Assembly (NCBI GenBank): GCA_934307065.1
Contig: CAKRCD010000011.1
Location: 1-64,000, forward strand
Direction of reading: 5' to 3'
Source of the DNA: an uncultured Bariatricus sp.
Lineage (GTDB): Bacteria; Bacillota; Clostridia; Lachnospirales; Lachnospiraceae
DNA: 64,000 nt
Shown: in pieces, positions 52,698-61,319 of the stretch
Layout: each line of letters begins with the position of its first letter
How positions within the stretch are numbered: the first letter of the stretch is position 1
Program-made: the position numbers and the translations under genes
The notes under the pieces: generated by a model
What the model was told of the DNA's origin: nothing
The model's database searches: none
The model's input: the letters and a program-made list of their open reading frames with translations, nothing else

Positions 52698-54110
52698 ATG
52701 GATGAGAATAAAGATGTCGTCAGCATTAAAAAATATAAGAAAAAACCACATTTGAATATTGGTGTCATTTTGTTTGGAGTTATCTTTTTTTATTTGATTA
52801 TCACAATTGTCCTGTATCTCTCCGAGAGCAAGACGGCTGTTTATGAAGTGCGTGAGGGCAGTATCCTGAAAGATACTTCTTTTACTGGAATTGCTTTGCG
52901 GGAAGAAAACGTGGTTTATGCAGAAAAAGCTGGATATGTAAATTATTTCTTTGAATCAGGAAAGAAAATTGCGACAGGGAAAAATGCCTATGTACTTACG
53001 GCGAATGCCATTTTGGATGACAGTGCACAGGATTCTAATGATGAAGTAAATTTAGGTGCGGACAACTGGAGCAGCCTTTTGCAGAAAGTACAAGGATTTA
53101 ATGATAGTTTTAACCAGAATGAGTTTCAGACAGCTAAGACACTCCGGGATGAAACAAGCACGGTTCTGCAGAATAATACAACGCAGAACAGGGTTGCAAG
53201 ATTAAATGAGTTCTTAGGAACAGAAGCCGGAAGCGGAGCATCTATATATACATCAACGGACGATGGGATTATTTGTTATTCTATTGACGGGTATGAGGGG
53301 CTTCGGTCTGGTGATGTGACAGATACGGAGCTTACCAAGAGTAATTATACTAAAATTTCACTGGTAAATAATACACAGGTAAAAGCAGGAGACCCGGTAT
53401 ACCGATTAGTGACGAGTGAAGATTGGACACTGGTAATCAAGCTTTCCAAAGATATGGAAAAATATTTCCTGGATGAAATGGGGGATAAGGAAAGTAAATA
53501 TGTCAAGCTGCGTTTTGTAAAAGATGACCAGACAGTATGGGGAAATCTGAAAATCTATCATTCAGGTACAGATGATGCATACGGATGCATCAGTTTGTCG
53601 GATTCTATGATTCGTTATGTAGATGACAGGTATCTGGATGTGGAAGTGATTTTGGAGGACGAATCAGGACTTAAGATCCCGAAATCAGCGGTTGCAGAGC
53701 AGGAATTTTACACAGTGCCAGAAGATTATCTGACAGGTGGTGGTTCGACTTCAAGTACGGGTGTTCTGCGTCAGAATTCCAAAAAAGGAACGGTGGAATT
53801 TGTGGAAACCAGTATTTTCAGCCGCGATATTGAAAATGGAATTGTTTATTTGCGGAAAGCTCAGCTTCAGGATGGAGATATTCTTGTAAAGCCGGAATCT
53901 ACAGAGACAATGACTTTGTCTGAGAAAACCATATTACAGGGTGTTTATAATATTAACAAAGGATATGCAGTATTTACGCAGGTAAAGATTTTGTGTGAAA
54001 GTGAAGAATACTATATTATCGAAGAAGGAAATAAATATGGTTTATCCAATTATGACCATATTGCATTAGATGGAAGTAATATTCGGGAAAATGACATTAT
54101 CAGTCAATAA
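52698..54110 (+). CDS. HlyD-like membrane-anchored protein of the sepF cluster
   Basis: A 470-residue protein. A basic cytoplasmic N-terminus (SIKKYKKKPHLN) is followed by one transmembrane helix (IGVILFGVIFFYLIITIVLYL). A large outside domain resembles a HlyD/biotinyl-lipoyl adaptor: EEGSI/VREGSILKDTSFTGIALREENVVYA at about 55-75, a helical region at about 120-170, then GDPVYRLVTSEDW. No exporter ATPase or permease is adjacent. Its place before ylmE-sepF suggests an envelope or division role. ATG 52698 follows GGGAGG. Confidence 0.75.
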   Translation: MDENKDVVSIKKYKKKPHLNIGVILFGVIFFYLIITIVLYLSESKTAVYEVREGSILKDTSFTGIALREENVVYAEKAGYVNYFFESGKKIATGKNAYVLTANAILDDSAQDSNDEVNLGADNWSSLLQKVQGFNDSFNQNEFQTAKTLRDETSTVLQNNTTQNRVARLNEFLGTEAGSGASIYTSTDDGIICYSIDGYEGLRSGDVTDTELTKSNYTKISLVNNTQVKAGDPVYRLVTSEDWTLVIKLSKDMEKYFLDEMGDKESKYVKLRFVKDDQTVWGNLKIYHSGTDDAYGCISLSDSMIRYVDDRYLDVEVILEDESGLKIPKSAVAEQEFYTVPEDYLTGGGSTSSTGVLRQNSKKGTVEFVETSIFSRDIENGIVYLRKAQLQDGDILVKPESTETMTLSEKTILQGVYNINKGYAVFTQVKILCESEEYYIIEEGNKYGLSNYDHIALDGSNIRENDIISQ

Positions 54111-54122
54111 GGAGATGGGACA

Positions 54123-54815
54123 ATGATAACGGAAAATTTACAGGATGTAGAGAAAAGGATTGTTGCAGCGTGTGAACGTGTTGGCAGAAAGCGAGAAGAA
54201 GTAACGCTTGTAGCAGTCAGCAAAACAAAACCAATTGAAATGCTGCAGGAAGCTTACGAAGCAGGCTCTAGATATTTTGGTGAAAATAAAGTACAGGAGC
54301 TGGTGGACAAATATGAAGTAATGCCGAAAGATATTCACTGGCAGATGATTGGACATCTGCAGAGAAATAAGGTAAAATATATCGTTGATAAAGTAGATAT
54401 GATTCATTCGGTGGATTCCATCCGTCTGGCAGAAGAAATTGACAAAGAAGCTGCTAAAAAGGGTGTGATTGTAAATATTCTGTTAGAAGTTAATATGGCT
54501 AAGGAAGATACAAAATTTGGACTTATGCCGGAGGATGTGATGGATTTTGTGGGTGAAATTGTCAGATTTGAGAATATCAGAGTACAAGGATTGATGACAA
54601 TAGCACCATTTGTAGATAATCCGGAAGAAAATCGTAAATATTTTGCTAACTTAAAAAAATTATCTGTTGACATTGCAAAGAAAAGAGTGAATAATGTTAA
54701 TATGAGTGTTCTTTCGATGGGGATGACCAATGATTTTGAAGTTGCGATTGAAGAAGGAGCAACGATGGTTCGTGTGGGAACCGCGATTTTTGGCAGGCGA
54801 AATTATATTCAGTAG
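54123..54815 (+). CDS. ylmE: YggS/YlmE family PLP homeostasis protein
   Basis: A 230-residue TIM-barrel PLP-binding protein without known catalysis that buffers PLP. The PLP Lys is in VTLVAVSKTKP (Lys near residue 36). GENKVQELVDKYE, HWQMIGHLQRNKV and LSMGMTNDFEVAIEEGATMVRVG are standard motifs. Twelve bases after the HlyD-like gene, 31 before sepF. Confidence 0.95.
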   Translation: MITENLQDVEKRIVAACERVGRKREEVTLVAVSKTKPIEMLQEAYEAGSRYFGENKVQELVDKYEVMPKDIHWQMIGHLQRNKVKYIVDKVDMIHSVDSIRLAEEIDKEAAKKGVIVNILLEVNMAKEDTKFGLMPEDVMDFVGEIVRFENIRVQGLMTIAPFVDNPEENRKYFANLKKLSVDIAKKRVNNVNMSVLSMGMTNDFEVAIEEGATMVRVGTAIFGRRNYIQ

Positions 54816-54846
54816 ATTAATTGTACAACAGATAGGAGTGTAAAAA

Positions 54847-55389
54847 ATGGGTGTTTTAGATAAGTTTTTGGATGTAATCAAATTATCAGATGATGAGTAT
54901 GATGATGACGATTTCTTTGAAGATGATGATTTTGACGACGATTACGAAGAGGAAAAGCCAAAAAAAGGACTCTTCAAGAGAGAAAAGCCGTCTTATGATA
55001 TGGATGAAGAGGAAGAAGAATATGAGCCGAAGAGAAGCGGACGTGCAAATAACAGCAAGGTTACACCGATGCGTCAGCCGGCAAGAAGGAGTGCTCCAGC
55101 AATGGAAGTATGTGTAATTAAGCCGAATAATATGGAAGACAGCAGAGAAATTACAGAAACGCTTCTTGGAGGACGGACTGTGATTTTAAATCTTGAAGGA
55201 CTGGATTTGGAAGATGCACAGAGAATTATTGACTTCATTTCCGGTGCAACATTTGCAATTGATGGTAACCTTCAGAAAATTTCTAACAGTATTTTCCTTG
55301 TTACTCCTGCGAATGTAGATATTTCCGGTGATTTACAGGATTTACTTGGTTCCTCTTTAGGTGCACCGGCAATTCAGAATCGTTACTAA
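54847..55389 (+). CDS. sepF: Cell division protein SepF
   Basis: A 180-residue FtsZ-binding protein that anchors and bundles the Z ring. The N-terminal amphipathic helix GVLDKFLDVIKLS binds membrane. A highly acidic low-complexity linker (about 15-55) is followed by a basic stretch. The SepF core from about residue 85 includes ILNLEGLDLEDAQRIIDFISG. AGGAG precedes the ATG. Confidence 0.95.
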   Translation: MGVLDKFLDVIKLSDDEYDDDDFFEDDDFDDDYEEEKPKKGLFKREKPSYDMDEEEEEYEPKRSGRANNSKVTPMRQPARRSAPAMEVCVIKPNNMEDSREITETLLGGRTVILNLEGLDLEDAQRIIDFISGATFAIDGNLQKISNSIFLVTPANVDISGDLQDLLGSSLGAPAIQNRY

Positions 55390-55423
55390 GCTGACAGTCG
55401 GTTTTATATGGTGGGAAACGAGA

Positions 55424-56200
55424 ATGGAAAAAGAAGAGACTTTGTTGCGTAAGCGTTTTGTAGAATTATCCAATACAGCTTATCAGCGTGGAATTACAAC
55501 TTACTCAGATTTCCTGAATTTGAATGAACTTAATATTTTACATACTACGCCAAAGGATTTATTTCCGGTTCCATACCGTACCTTTGGCGGGTATATTCAA
55601 TCCGAGCGTCAGATGGCTGCATTTCTACCTGATGCTTTTTCTTTGTATATGGAGGAGAAAGAAATACACCAGATGTACCCTATGCAGATTCTGAAGATTA
55701 CACCGGTTCACGCAAAATTTGCGGAGGAACTTGGGCATAGAGATTATCTGGGGGCACTTTTGAATTTGGGAATTGAACGTACAAAAATTGGAGATATACT
55801 GGTACAGGAAAAAACAGCGTATGTATTTGTCCATGAATCTATGGCAGACTTTCTGGTAAAAGAACTGGTAAAGGTGCGACATACGGTTGTGCTTCCGTCC
55901 ATAGAGGATTCGGCAGATTTTGTATATGAGCCCAAATTCGAAGTCATCAGGGGAACGGTTTCTTCTGTTCGGTTGGATGCTCTGTTATCTTTAGCGTTCC
56001 AGTCCTCCAGAAGCAAACTGACACCGCTGATTGAGGGCGGCAGAGTGTATGTAAATGGAAAACTGATTACAAGTAATGCGTACCGTGTGAAGGATAATGA
56101 TATTATTTCTGTCCGTGGAATGGGTAGATTTCAGTTTAAAGAAATTGTATCCCAGACCAAAAAGGGACGATATTGTATTGAATTGTACAAATATGTGTAA
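55424..56200 (+). CDS. ylmH: YlmH-type S4 domain RNA-binding protein
   Basis: A 258-residue protein. The N-terminal YlmH domain includes FPVPYRTFGGYIQSERQMAAF and the block HRDYLGALLNLGIERTKIGDI. The C-terminal S4 domain includes SVRLDALLSLAFQSSRSKLTPLI and EGGRVYVNGKLI. Relatives act in ribosome rescue/quality control and lie in division clusters. The ATG at 55424 gives the usual length. In many firmicutes divIVA follows; here lspA does. Confidence 0.92.
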   Translation: MEKEETLLRKRFVELSNTAYQRGITTYSDFLNLNELNILHTTPKDLFPVPYRTFGGYIQSERQMAAFLPDAFSLYMEEKEIHQMYPMQILKITPVHAKFAEELGHRDYLGALLNLGIERTKIGDILVQEKTAYVFVHESMADFLVKELVKVRHTVVLPSIEDSADFVYEPKFEVIRGTVSSVRLDALLSLAFQSSRSKLTPLIEGGRVYVNGKLITSNAYRVKDNDIISVRGMGRFQFKEIVSQTKKGRYCIELYKYV

Positions 56201-56210
56201 AAAGGAGAAC

Positions 56211-56729
56211 ATGATGGAAAAATATACGAAAACCAAGGAGTGCATTTGGGCAATTTTGTGTGTAATCGTTCTGACTGCTTTTGACCAGTTTACAAAATTG
56301 CTTGCACTTAGACAGTTAAAAGGAAATGAGCCGTTTGTTCTATGGAAGGGTGTATTTGAACTTCATTATCTGGAAAATCGTGGTGCGGCTTTTGGAATTT
56401 TACAAAATCAGCAGATTTTTTTCGTGTGCATTACCATTATTATGGTAATAGTGATTGGCGCAGGCTTTTGGCGGACTCCAAAGGATAAGAAATTCTTGCC
56501 AATGAAGATTACGCTTGTATTTTTGCTTTCCGGAGCAATCGGGAATTTTATAGATCGGATGATCCGGGGCTTTGTGGTTGATTTCTTTTATTTCAGTTTA
56601 ATTGATTTCCCAATTTTTAATGTGGCAGATATTTACGTGACAGTCAGCTTTGTGGTTCTGGCTGTACTGATACTCTTTGTATACAAAGAAGAGGACTTGG
56701 CAGTCTATACGCCAAAAAAGAAAAAATAA
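56211..56729 (+). CDS. lspA: Lipoprotein signal peptidase (signal peptidase II)
   Basis: A 172-residue, four-helix aspartic protease that removes lipoprotein signal peptides. Motifs are AFDQFTKLLA, ENRGAAFGIL, SGAIGNFIDRMIRGFVVDF and FNVADIYVTV, with catalytic Asp in the last two. Likely clients in this window are the binding protein at 27427 and the carboxypeptidase at 50384. AAAGGAG precedes ATG 56211. Confidence 0.96.
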   Translation: MMEKYTKTKECIWAILCVIVLTAFDQFTKLLALRQLKGNEPFVLWKGVFELHYLENRGAAFGILQNQQIFFVCITIIMVIVIGAGFWRTPKDKKFLPMKITLVFLLSGAIGNFIDRMIRGFVVDFFYFSLIDFPIFNVADIYVTVSFVVLAVLILFVYKEEDLAVYTPKKKK

Positions 56730-56746
56730 AAGAAAAGGTAGAATTC

Positions 56747-57658
56747 ATGAAGATTCAGGAATTTCAAGTAGAAACAGAAACGAACGAACGAATTGATAAA
56801 TTCTTGTCTGTTCAGATGGAAGAGCTGTCGCGCTCTTATGTGCAGAAACTCATTAAAGATGGTAATGTAAAGGTTGATGGAAAAGCAGTAAAGGCAAATT
56901 ACAAACTGAGTTATGATGAATGGATTCAGGTCACAATTCCAGATCTTACAGCACCAGATATTGTGCCGGAAAACATTCCGTTGGATATTTTATATGAGGA
57001 TGAGGATATTCTGATTGTAAATAAACCAAAGGGAATGGTTGTTCATCCTGCTGCAGGGCATTACAGCGGAACGTTGGTAAATGCATTGATGTATTATTGT
57101 GGAAACTGTCTGTCAGGAATTAACGGTGTTATGCGGCCGGGAATTGTTCATCGAATTGACATGGACACAACAGGTTCTCTTTTAGTATGTAAAAATGATT
57201 TTGCACATCAGAATTTGGCAGAGCAGCTGAAAGTACATTCTATAAAACGGGTGTATCATGCAATTGTGCATGGAAACATCAAAGAAGACAGTGGAACCAT
57301 AAATGAACCGATTGGCAGGAATCCTACGGAGCGGAAAAAAATGTGTGTCAATCATCAAAACGGAAGAGAAGCAGTTACACATTATAAAGTGTTGGAACGC
57401 TTTGGTAATTATACCTATATTGCCTGCAAGTTAGAAACAGGAAGAACTCACCAAATCAGAGTACATATGGCAAGTATTCATCATCCGTTGCTTGGTGATC
57501 GGGTATATGGTCCGCAGAAATGTCCGTTTCCGGAATTACAAGGTCAGACGCTTCATGCGAAAGTCCTTGGAATTACTCATCCAAGGACAGGAGAATATTT
57601 GGAGGTAGATGCACCGCTTCCAGTATACTTTGAAAGATTGCTTCAAAAGTTAAGATAA
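56747..57658 (+). CDS. RluA/RluD family pseudouridine synthase
   Basis: A 303-residue enzyme that isomerises uridines in large-subunit rRNA. An N-terminal S4 domain (RIDKFLSVQMEELSRSYVQKL) precedes the catalytic domain with VHRIDMDTTGSLL (catalytic Asp138) and GRTHQIRVHMASIHHPLLGD. Immediately after lspA, a common order in firmicutes. RluD-like site specificity is inferred. Confidence 0.93.
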   Translation: MKIQEFQVETETNERIDKFLSVQMEELSRSYVQKLIKDGNVKVDGKAVKANYKLSYDEWIQVTIPDLTAPDIVPENIPLDILYEDEDILIVNKPKGMVVHPAAGHYSGTLVNALMYYCGNCLSGINGVMRPGIVHRIDMDTTGSLLVCKNDFAHQNLAEQLKVHSIKRVYHAIVHGNIKEDSGTINEPIGRNPTERKKMCVNHQNGREAVTHYKVLERFGNYTYIACKLETGRTHQIRVHMASIHHPLLGDRVYGPQKCPFPELQGQTLHAKVLGITHPRTGEYLEVDAPLPVYFERLLQKLR

Positions 57659-57697
57659 AATTAAAATTTGAGAGAAATTGAATAAAAAACGTAAATT

Positions 57698-57728
57698 TGT
57701 ATACATTTTTCTCATTATAGGATATAAT
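57698..57728 (+). promoter_or_regulatory. Possible promoter of the cytidylate-kinase-like gene
   Basis: TATAAT (57723-57728) is preceded by TTGTAT (57698-57703) at a longish 19-base spacing. Confidence 0.35.
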
Positions 57729-57776
57729 ATATCTGTACATATTGTATTTATGTACATGATAAGGAGCGTGATGATT

Positions 57777-58421
57777 ATGAGTAAAACAAATATGATTATT
57801 ACAATAGGACGCCAGTTTGGAAGCGGTGGAAGAGAAATTGGTATGAAGCTGGCAAAGGATTTGGATATCGGATTTTACGATAAAGAGATGTTAGAAAGAG
57901 CATCAAAAGACAGTGGAATCTGTAAAGAATTGTTTGAAACTCATGATGAGAAACCAACCAGCAGTTTTTTGTATTCGCTGGTAATGGACACATATTCTAT
58001 GGGATATTCTTCTAGTACATATACAGATATGCCGCTGAATCATAAGGTATTTCTGGCACAGTTCGAAGCAATTAAGAAAATCGCAGAGGAAGGTCCATGT
58101 GTATTGGTAGGACGTTGTGCAGATTATGCCCTAGAATCCTACGAGAATGTATTGAACGTATTTATTCGTGCAGATTTGGAAAGCCGTATCCGCAGAATCG
58201 CAAGAGATACAGATTCAACCGATGCTAAGGCAAAAGATTTAATTATCAAACAGGACAAAAAGAGAGCAAGCTATTATAACTATTATACCAATAAAAGATG
58301 GGGGGATGCAGAAAGCTATGATCTCTGCCTGAACAGTTCTAAGTTAGGAATTGACGGCACAGTAGAAGCAATCAAAGATGTGCTTGCAAGATGTGAAACA
58401 GCAGGAAAAGTTGTTTTGTAA
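57777..58421 (+). CDS. Cytidylate kinase-like family protein
   Basis: A roughly 214-residue P-loop kinase-like protein of the PF13189 type. MIITIGRQFGSGGREIGMKLA holds the phosphate loop (GRQFGSGG). GFYDKEMLERASKDSGI, GPCVLVGRCADYAL and a NMP-kinase-like DLESRIRRIARD follow. True substrate unknown. An open frame extends upstream through the -10 region, so a start at 57771 or 57777 after AAGGAG is preferred. Confidence 0.85.
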   Translation: MSKTNMIITIGRQFGSGGREIGMKLAKDLDIGFYDKEMLERASKDSGICKELFETHDEKPTSSFLYSLVMDTYSMGYSSSTYTDMPLNHKVFLAQFEAIKKIAEEGPCVLVGRCADYALESYENVLNVFIRADLESRIRRIARDTDSTDAKAKDLIIKQDKKRASYYNYYTNKRWGDAESYDLCLNSSKLGIDGTVEAIKDVLARCETAGKVVL

Positions 58422-58466
58422 TTGAGGTTTATTTAAAAAAATGATTGTAATATCAGACATAAAATG

Positions 58467-58488
58467 GGGCGGAGCGATCCGCCCTTTT
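58467..58488 (+). terminator. Terminator after the cytidylate-kinase-like gene
   Basis: A perfect 7-bp GC-rich stem gggcgga / tccgccc with loop GCGA is followed by TTTT. Confidence 0.85.
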
Positions 58489-58650
58489 GTATAGTGAAAT
58501 GGTAATGACATTCATACTTGAGAAGGAGAATTTTATATACCAGAAAATACAAGAAATGATTGCCCAACCAGTTTGAAAATGGTAAGATATATCCGGTAAG
58601 AATTATACAAATAAGAGATTTTATAGAATGGAAAAGAGGATATAGATAGA

Positions 58651-59097
58651 ATGAAGTTTGTAATTCAGAGAGTGACAGAAGCCAATGTGAAGGTAGATAA
58701 TAAAATAATCGGTGAGATTGGCAAAGGATTTATGGTACTAATCGGTGTGGGTCAGGAAGATACCAAAGAAATTGCCGATAAAATGATAAAAAAGATGGTC
58801 GGATTGCGTATTTTTGAAGATGAAAATGGTAAAACCAATTTATCACTTGCTGATGTAAACGGCCAGTTATTACTGATTTCTCAATTTACACTTTATGCAA
58901 ACTGTAAAAAAGGAAACCGCCCAAGTTTTATTGAGGCAGGCGCACCGGATATGGCAAATGAGATGTATGAGTATATCATCAGTGAATGTAAAAAATCAGT
59001 TCCGGTGGTTGAAAGAGGTTGCTTTGGAGCTGACATGAAGGTATCCCTGGTCAATGATGGTCCATTCACAATTGTTCTGGATTCTGATAAGTTATAA
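58651..59097 (+). CDS. dtd: D-aminoacyl-tRNA deacylase
   Basis: A 148-residue enzyme that clears D-amino acids (and glycine mischarged on tRNA-Ala) from t[22 protein letters not shown] and [15 protein letters not shown] hold the active-site Thr and the Gly-Pro-like motif region. Standard length. The 229 bases upstream contain a terminator and a possible short gene remnant. Confidence 0.95.
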   Translation: MKFVIQRVTEANVKVDNKIIGEIGKGFMVLIGVGQEDTKEIADKMIKKMVGLRIFEDENGKTNLSLADVNGQLLLISQFTLYANCKKGNRPSFIEAGAPDMANEMYEYIISECKKSVPVVERGCFGADMKVSLVNDGPFTIVLDSDKL

Positions 59098-59187
59098 ATG
59101 GGATAAATCATAAATAAAAAGAAGAGAATTATCAAAAAAGAGTTATCCAATAAGAATAAGATGAAAATGAGAAAAGGAGAATCAAAT

Positions 59188-60555
59188 ATGAGTTATGATG
59201 CATTAAACAACAAGATTTTAGAGATGAAAGAGGATATTCTTGCATCCATTCAGCAGAATATGCGCATTGAAAGTGTACGTGGAGAAGCCAAGCCAGAAGC
59301 TCCATATGGAGAAGGTCCGAAAGCCGCACTTACAGATGTACTTGAATTAGGAAAAAGACTTGGATTCAAAACAGGACATGCAGATAACCGTATGGGATGG
59401 GTTGAATACGGTGAAGGTGAAGAGATGGTTGGTGTATTAGGTCATGTAGATGTAGTACCGGCAGGAGCAGAAGGCTGGACTTATCCTCCATTTGCCGCAG
59501 AAATCCATGATAATATTTTATGGGGACGTGGATGTCTGGATGATAAAGGTCCAGTTATTGGGGCTGTCTATGCACTGAAAGCAATCCGTGATTTACAGCT
59601 TCCAATTGACAGACGAATCCGTGTGTTATTCGGTTCCGATGAAGAATGTGGATGCTCATGTGCAGAGTATTATGTAAATAATGGTTATGAAATGCCGACT
59701 ATCGGTTTTACTCCGGATGGGGATTTTCCGCTTATATTTTGCGAGAAAGGAATGTCACATTTCATTATTGGTGGAGATGTGAAAGATAAAGGTAACATCG
59801 AAGTAGAATATTTTGGCGGTGGACTTGCATTAAATGTGGTTACACCAAAGTGTAAATTGATTGTAAAGGGAAAACTTAATGTAACACCAACTGAAGGTAT
59901 TACAGTTACAGAAGAAGATGGAAAGACGATTGTAGAAGCAGTAGGATTAAGCGCACATGGAAGTACTCCTGAATTGGGCATAAACGCTGCAATTAAGCTG
60001 TTAAATGCAGTAAAAGAAAATCATTTTGGCGGAGATTTCCAGCGTTACATGGATTTCATCTTAAACAAGATTGGAACAGAAGTTCACGGAGAATCTATGG
60101 GTGTACATTATACAGATGAAGAAACAGGAGAAACTTCTTTAAATCTTGGTGTACTTCATTTTGATGATAAAGAAATGTCATTTACATTGGATATTCGTTA
60201 TCCTAAAAATGCAGAAGCAGAAGTGGTAGATGCAAACGTGGTTAAACGCATTACAGAGGCAGGCTTTGTGGTACGTGAAAAGACAAATGCGCATCTGTTA
60301 TATGTTCCAAAAGATTCAGAACTTGTTACAAAATTGATGAGAGTATTTAAAGAAGAAACCGGAAGAGATGATAAGCCGCTTGCAATCGGTGGTGGAACTT
60401 ACGCAAAAGAATTCCCGAATATGGTTGCGTTCGGACCATGCTTTGTAGAAGACCCTGCAGTCATTCATCAGCCAAATGAGAGAGTAGAAATTGATAAACT
60501 GATTCAGGCAATCCAGATTACTGCTGCAGGTATGTATGAATTGGCTGTAAAGTAA
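59188..60555 (+). CDS. pepV: M20 family dipeptidase (PepV/Sapep type)
   Basis: A 455-residue di-zinc metallopeptidase. LGHVDVVPAG carries the first His-Asp ligands, GRGCLDDKGPVIGA the bridging Asp, and SDEECGCSCAEYY the catalytic and ligand Glu pair. A lid/dimer domain occupies about 180-340. The final metal His is in AVIHQPNERVEIDKL. Expected to hydrolyse dipeptides in the cytoplasm, in line with amino-acid fermentation. AAGGAG precedes ATG 59188; an earlier in-frame ATG is unlikely. Confidence 0.92.
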   Translation: MSYDALNNKILEMKEDILASIQQNMRIESVRGEAKPEAPYGEGPKAALTDVLELGKRLGFKTGHADNRMGWVEYGEGEEMVGVLGHVDVVPAGAEGWTYPPFAAEIHDNILWGRGCLDDKGPVIGAVYALKAIRDLQLPIDRRIRVLFGSDEECGCSCAEYYVNNGYEMPTIGFTPDGDFPLIFCEKGMSHFIIGGDVKDKGNIEVEYFGGGLALNVVTPKCKLIVKGKLNVTPTEGITVTEEDGKTIVEAVGLSAHGSTPELGINAAIKLLNAVKENHFGGDFQRYMDFILNKIGTEVHGESMGVHYTDEETGETSLNLGVLHFDDKEMSFTLDIRYPKNAEAEVVDANVVKRITEAGFVVREKTNAHLLYVPKDSELVTKLMRVFKEETGRDDKPLAIGGGTYAKEFPNMVAFGPCFVEDPAVIHQPNERVEIDKLIQAIQITAAGMYELAVK

Positions 60556-60591
60556 AATAAAATATATGACAAACAATAAATAATAAATATA

Positions 60592-60647
60592 AACTAAAAT
60601 AAGTCCTATACGAAATGAAAGTACTTTCGCTGGGACTTATTTTAGTT
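60592..60647. terminator. Bidirectional terminator between pepV and flavodoxin genes
   Basis: Perfect 15-bp arms aactaaaataagtcc / ggacttattttagtt enclose a 26-base loop with a possible inner cgaaa/tttcg pairing, between convergent genes. Confidence 0.85.
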
Positions 60648-60680
60648 GAATTCATATTAGGTTCAATTATTAACTGAAAA

Positions 60681-61187
60681 TTAATCGAAAAGTTCGAGCG
60701 TTTTTTCTGCAAAACGTTTTCCGTAAATAGTAAAATAGTCTTTGTAATGGTCCATTCCATTAAATGTTTCCATATTGTTATTTACACCAACTGGACCAAG
60801 GTGGATTACGGGTTTTCCGTAGGATGCACCACCTGAGTAACAAAGCATGCCATTGACCATTTCAATTGTCAAAATAGAATGGATTACCTGAGTTCCTCCA
60901 CCGTGAGTATATTGTTCTGTTGCAAATGCACCACCGAGTTTTCCTGCAAACCCTAATTTCCCTGCGTTTGCAAGCAACCATCCGTGTATATTTGGTGTCA
61001 TTTGAGCAGCATAAGAAGGAGAACCAACCACGATCCCTTTGGATTCTCTTATAAACTCCTCATCAATTGATTCAATGGAAAATGTTTTGGCATCTATGTC
61101 GTTGACCCTATTCATTCCTTCAGCAATCCACTCAGCGGCTTGTTTTGTATTCCCTGTTTTGGAATCATAAAAAACTGCCATCTTCAT
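60681..61187 (-). CDS. Flavodoxin/NADPH-dependent FMN reductase-like protein
   Basis: A 168-residue flavodoxin-fold protein. The FMN phosphate loop is FYDSKTGNTKQAAEWIAEG (S-x-TGNT). VVGSPSYAAQMTPNIHGWL binds the isoalloxazine ring, in the WrbA-like manner. No iron-sulfur ligands are seen. AAAGGAG precedes the ATG. It may serve as a small electron carrier or quinone reductase; partner unknown. Confidence 0.85.
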   Translation of the reverse strand: MKMAVFYDSKTGNTKQAAEWIAEGMNRVNDIDAKTFSIESIDEEFIRESKGIVVGSPSYAAQMTPNIHGWLLANAGKLGFAGKLGGAFATEQYTHGGGTQVIHSILTIEMVNGMLCYSGGASYGKPVIHLGPVGVNNNMETFNGMDHYKDYFTIYGKRFAEKTLELFD

Positions 61188-61319
61188 AAATAAAAGCTCC
61201 TTTCTCTAAAAATGTATAGTTTATATCTTTAATTTACTATAACACATTAATGATTTGGAAAGTGATTTTTTGTATATTATTAAGATTCTTGATTTTCTTA
61301 ACAAAATTATTTTTAGTTT

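Noticed and set aside
55361..55423. Upstream extension of ylmH overlapping sepF
   Set aside because: ATG 55424 gives the usual family N-terminus; the extension reads through the end of sepF in another frame.
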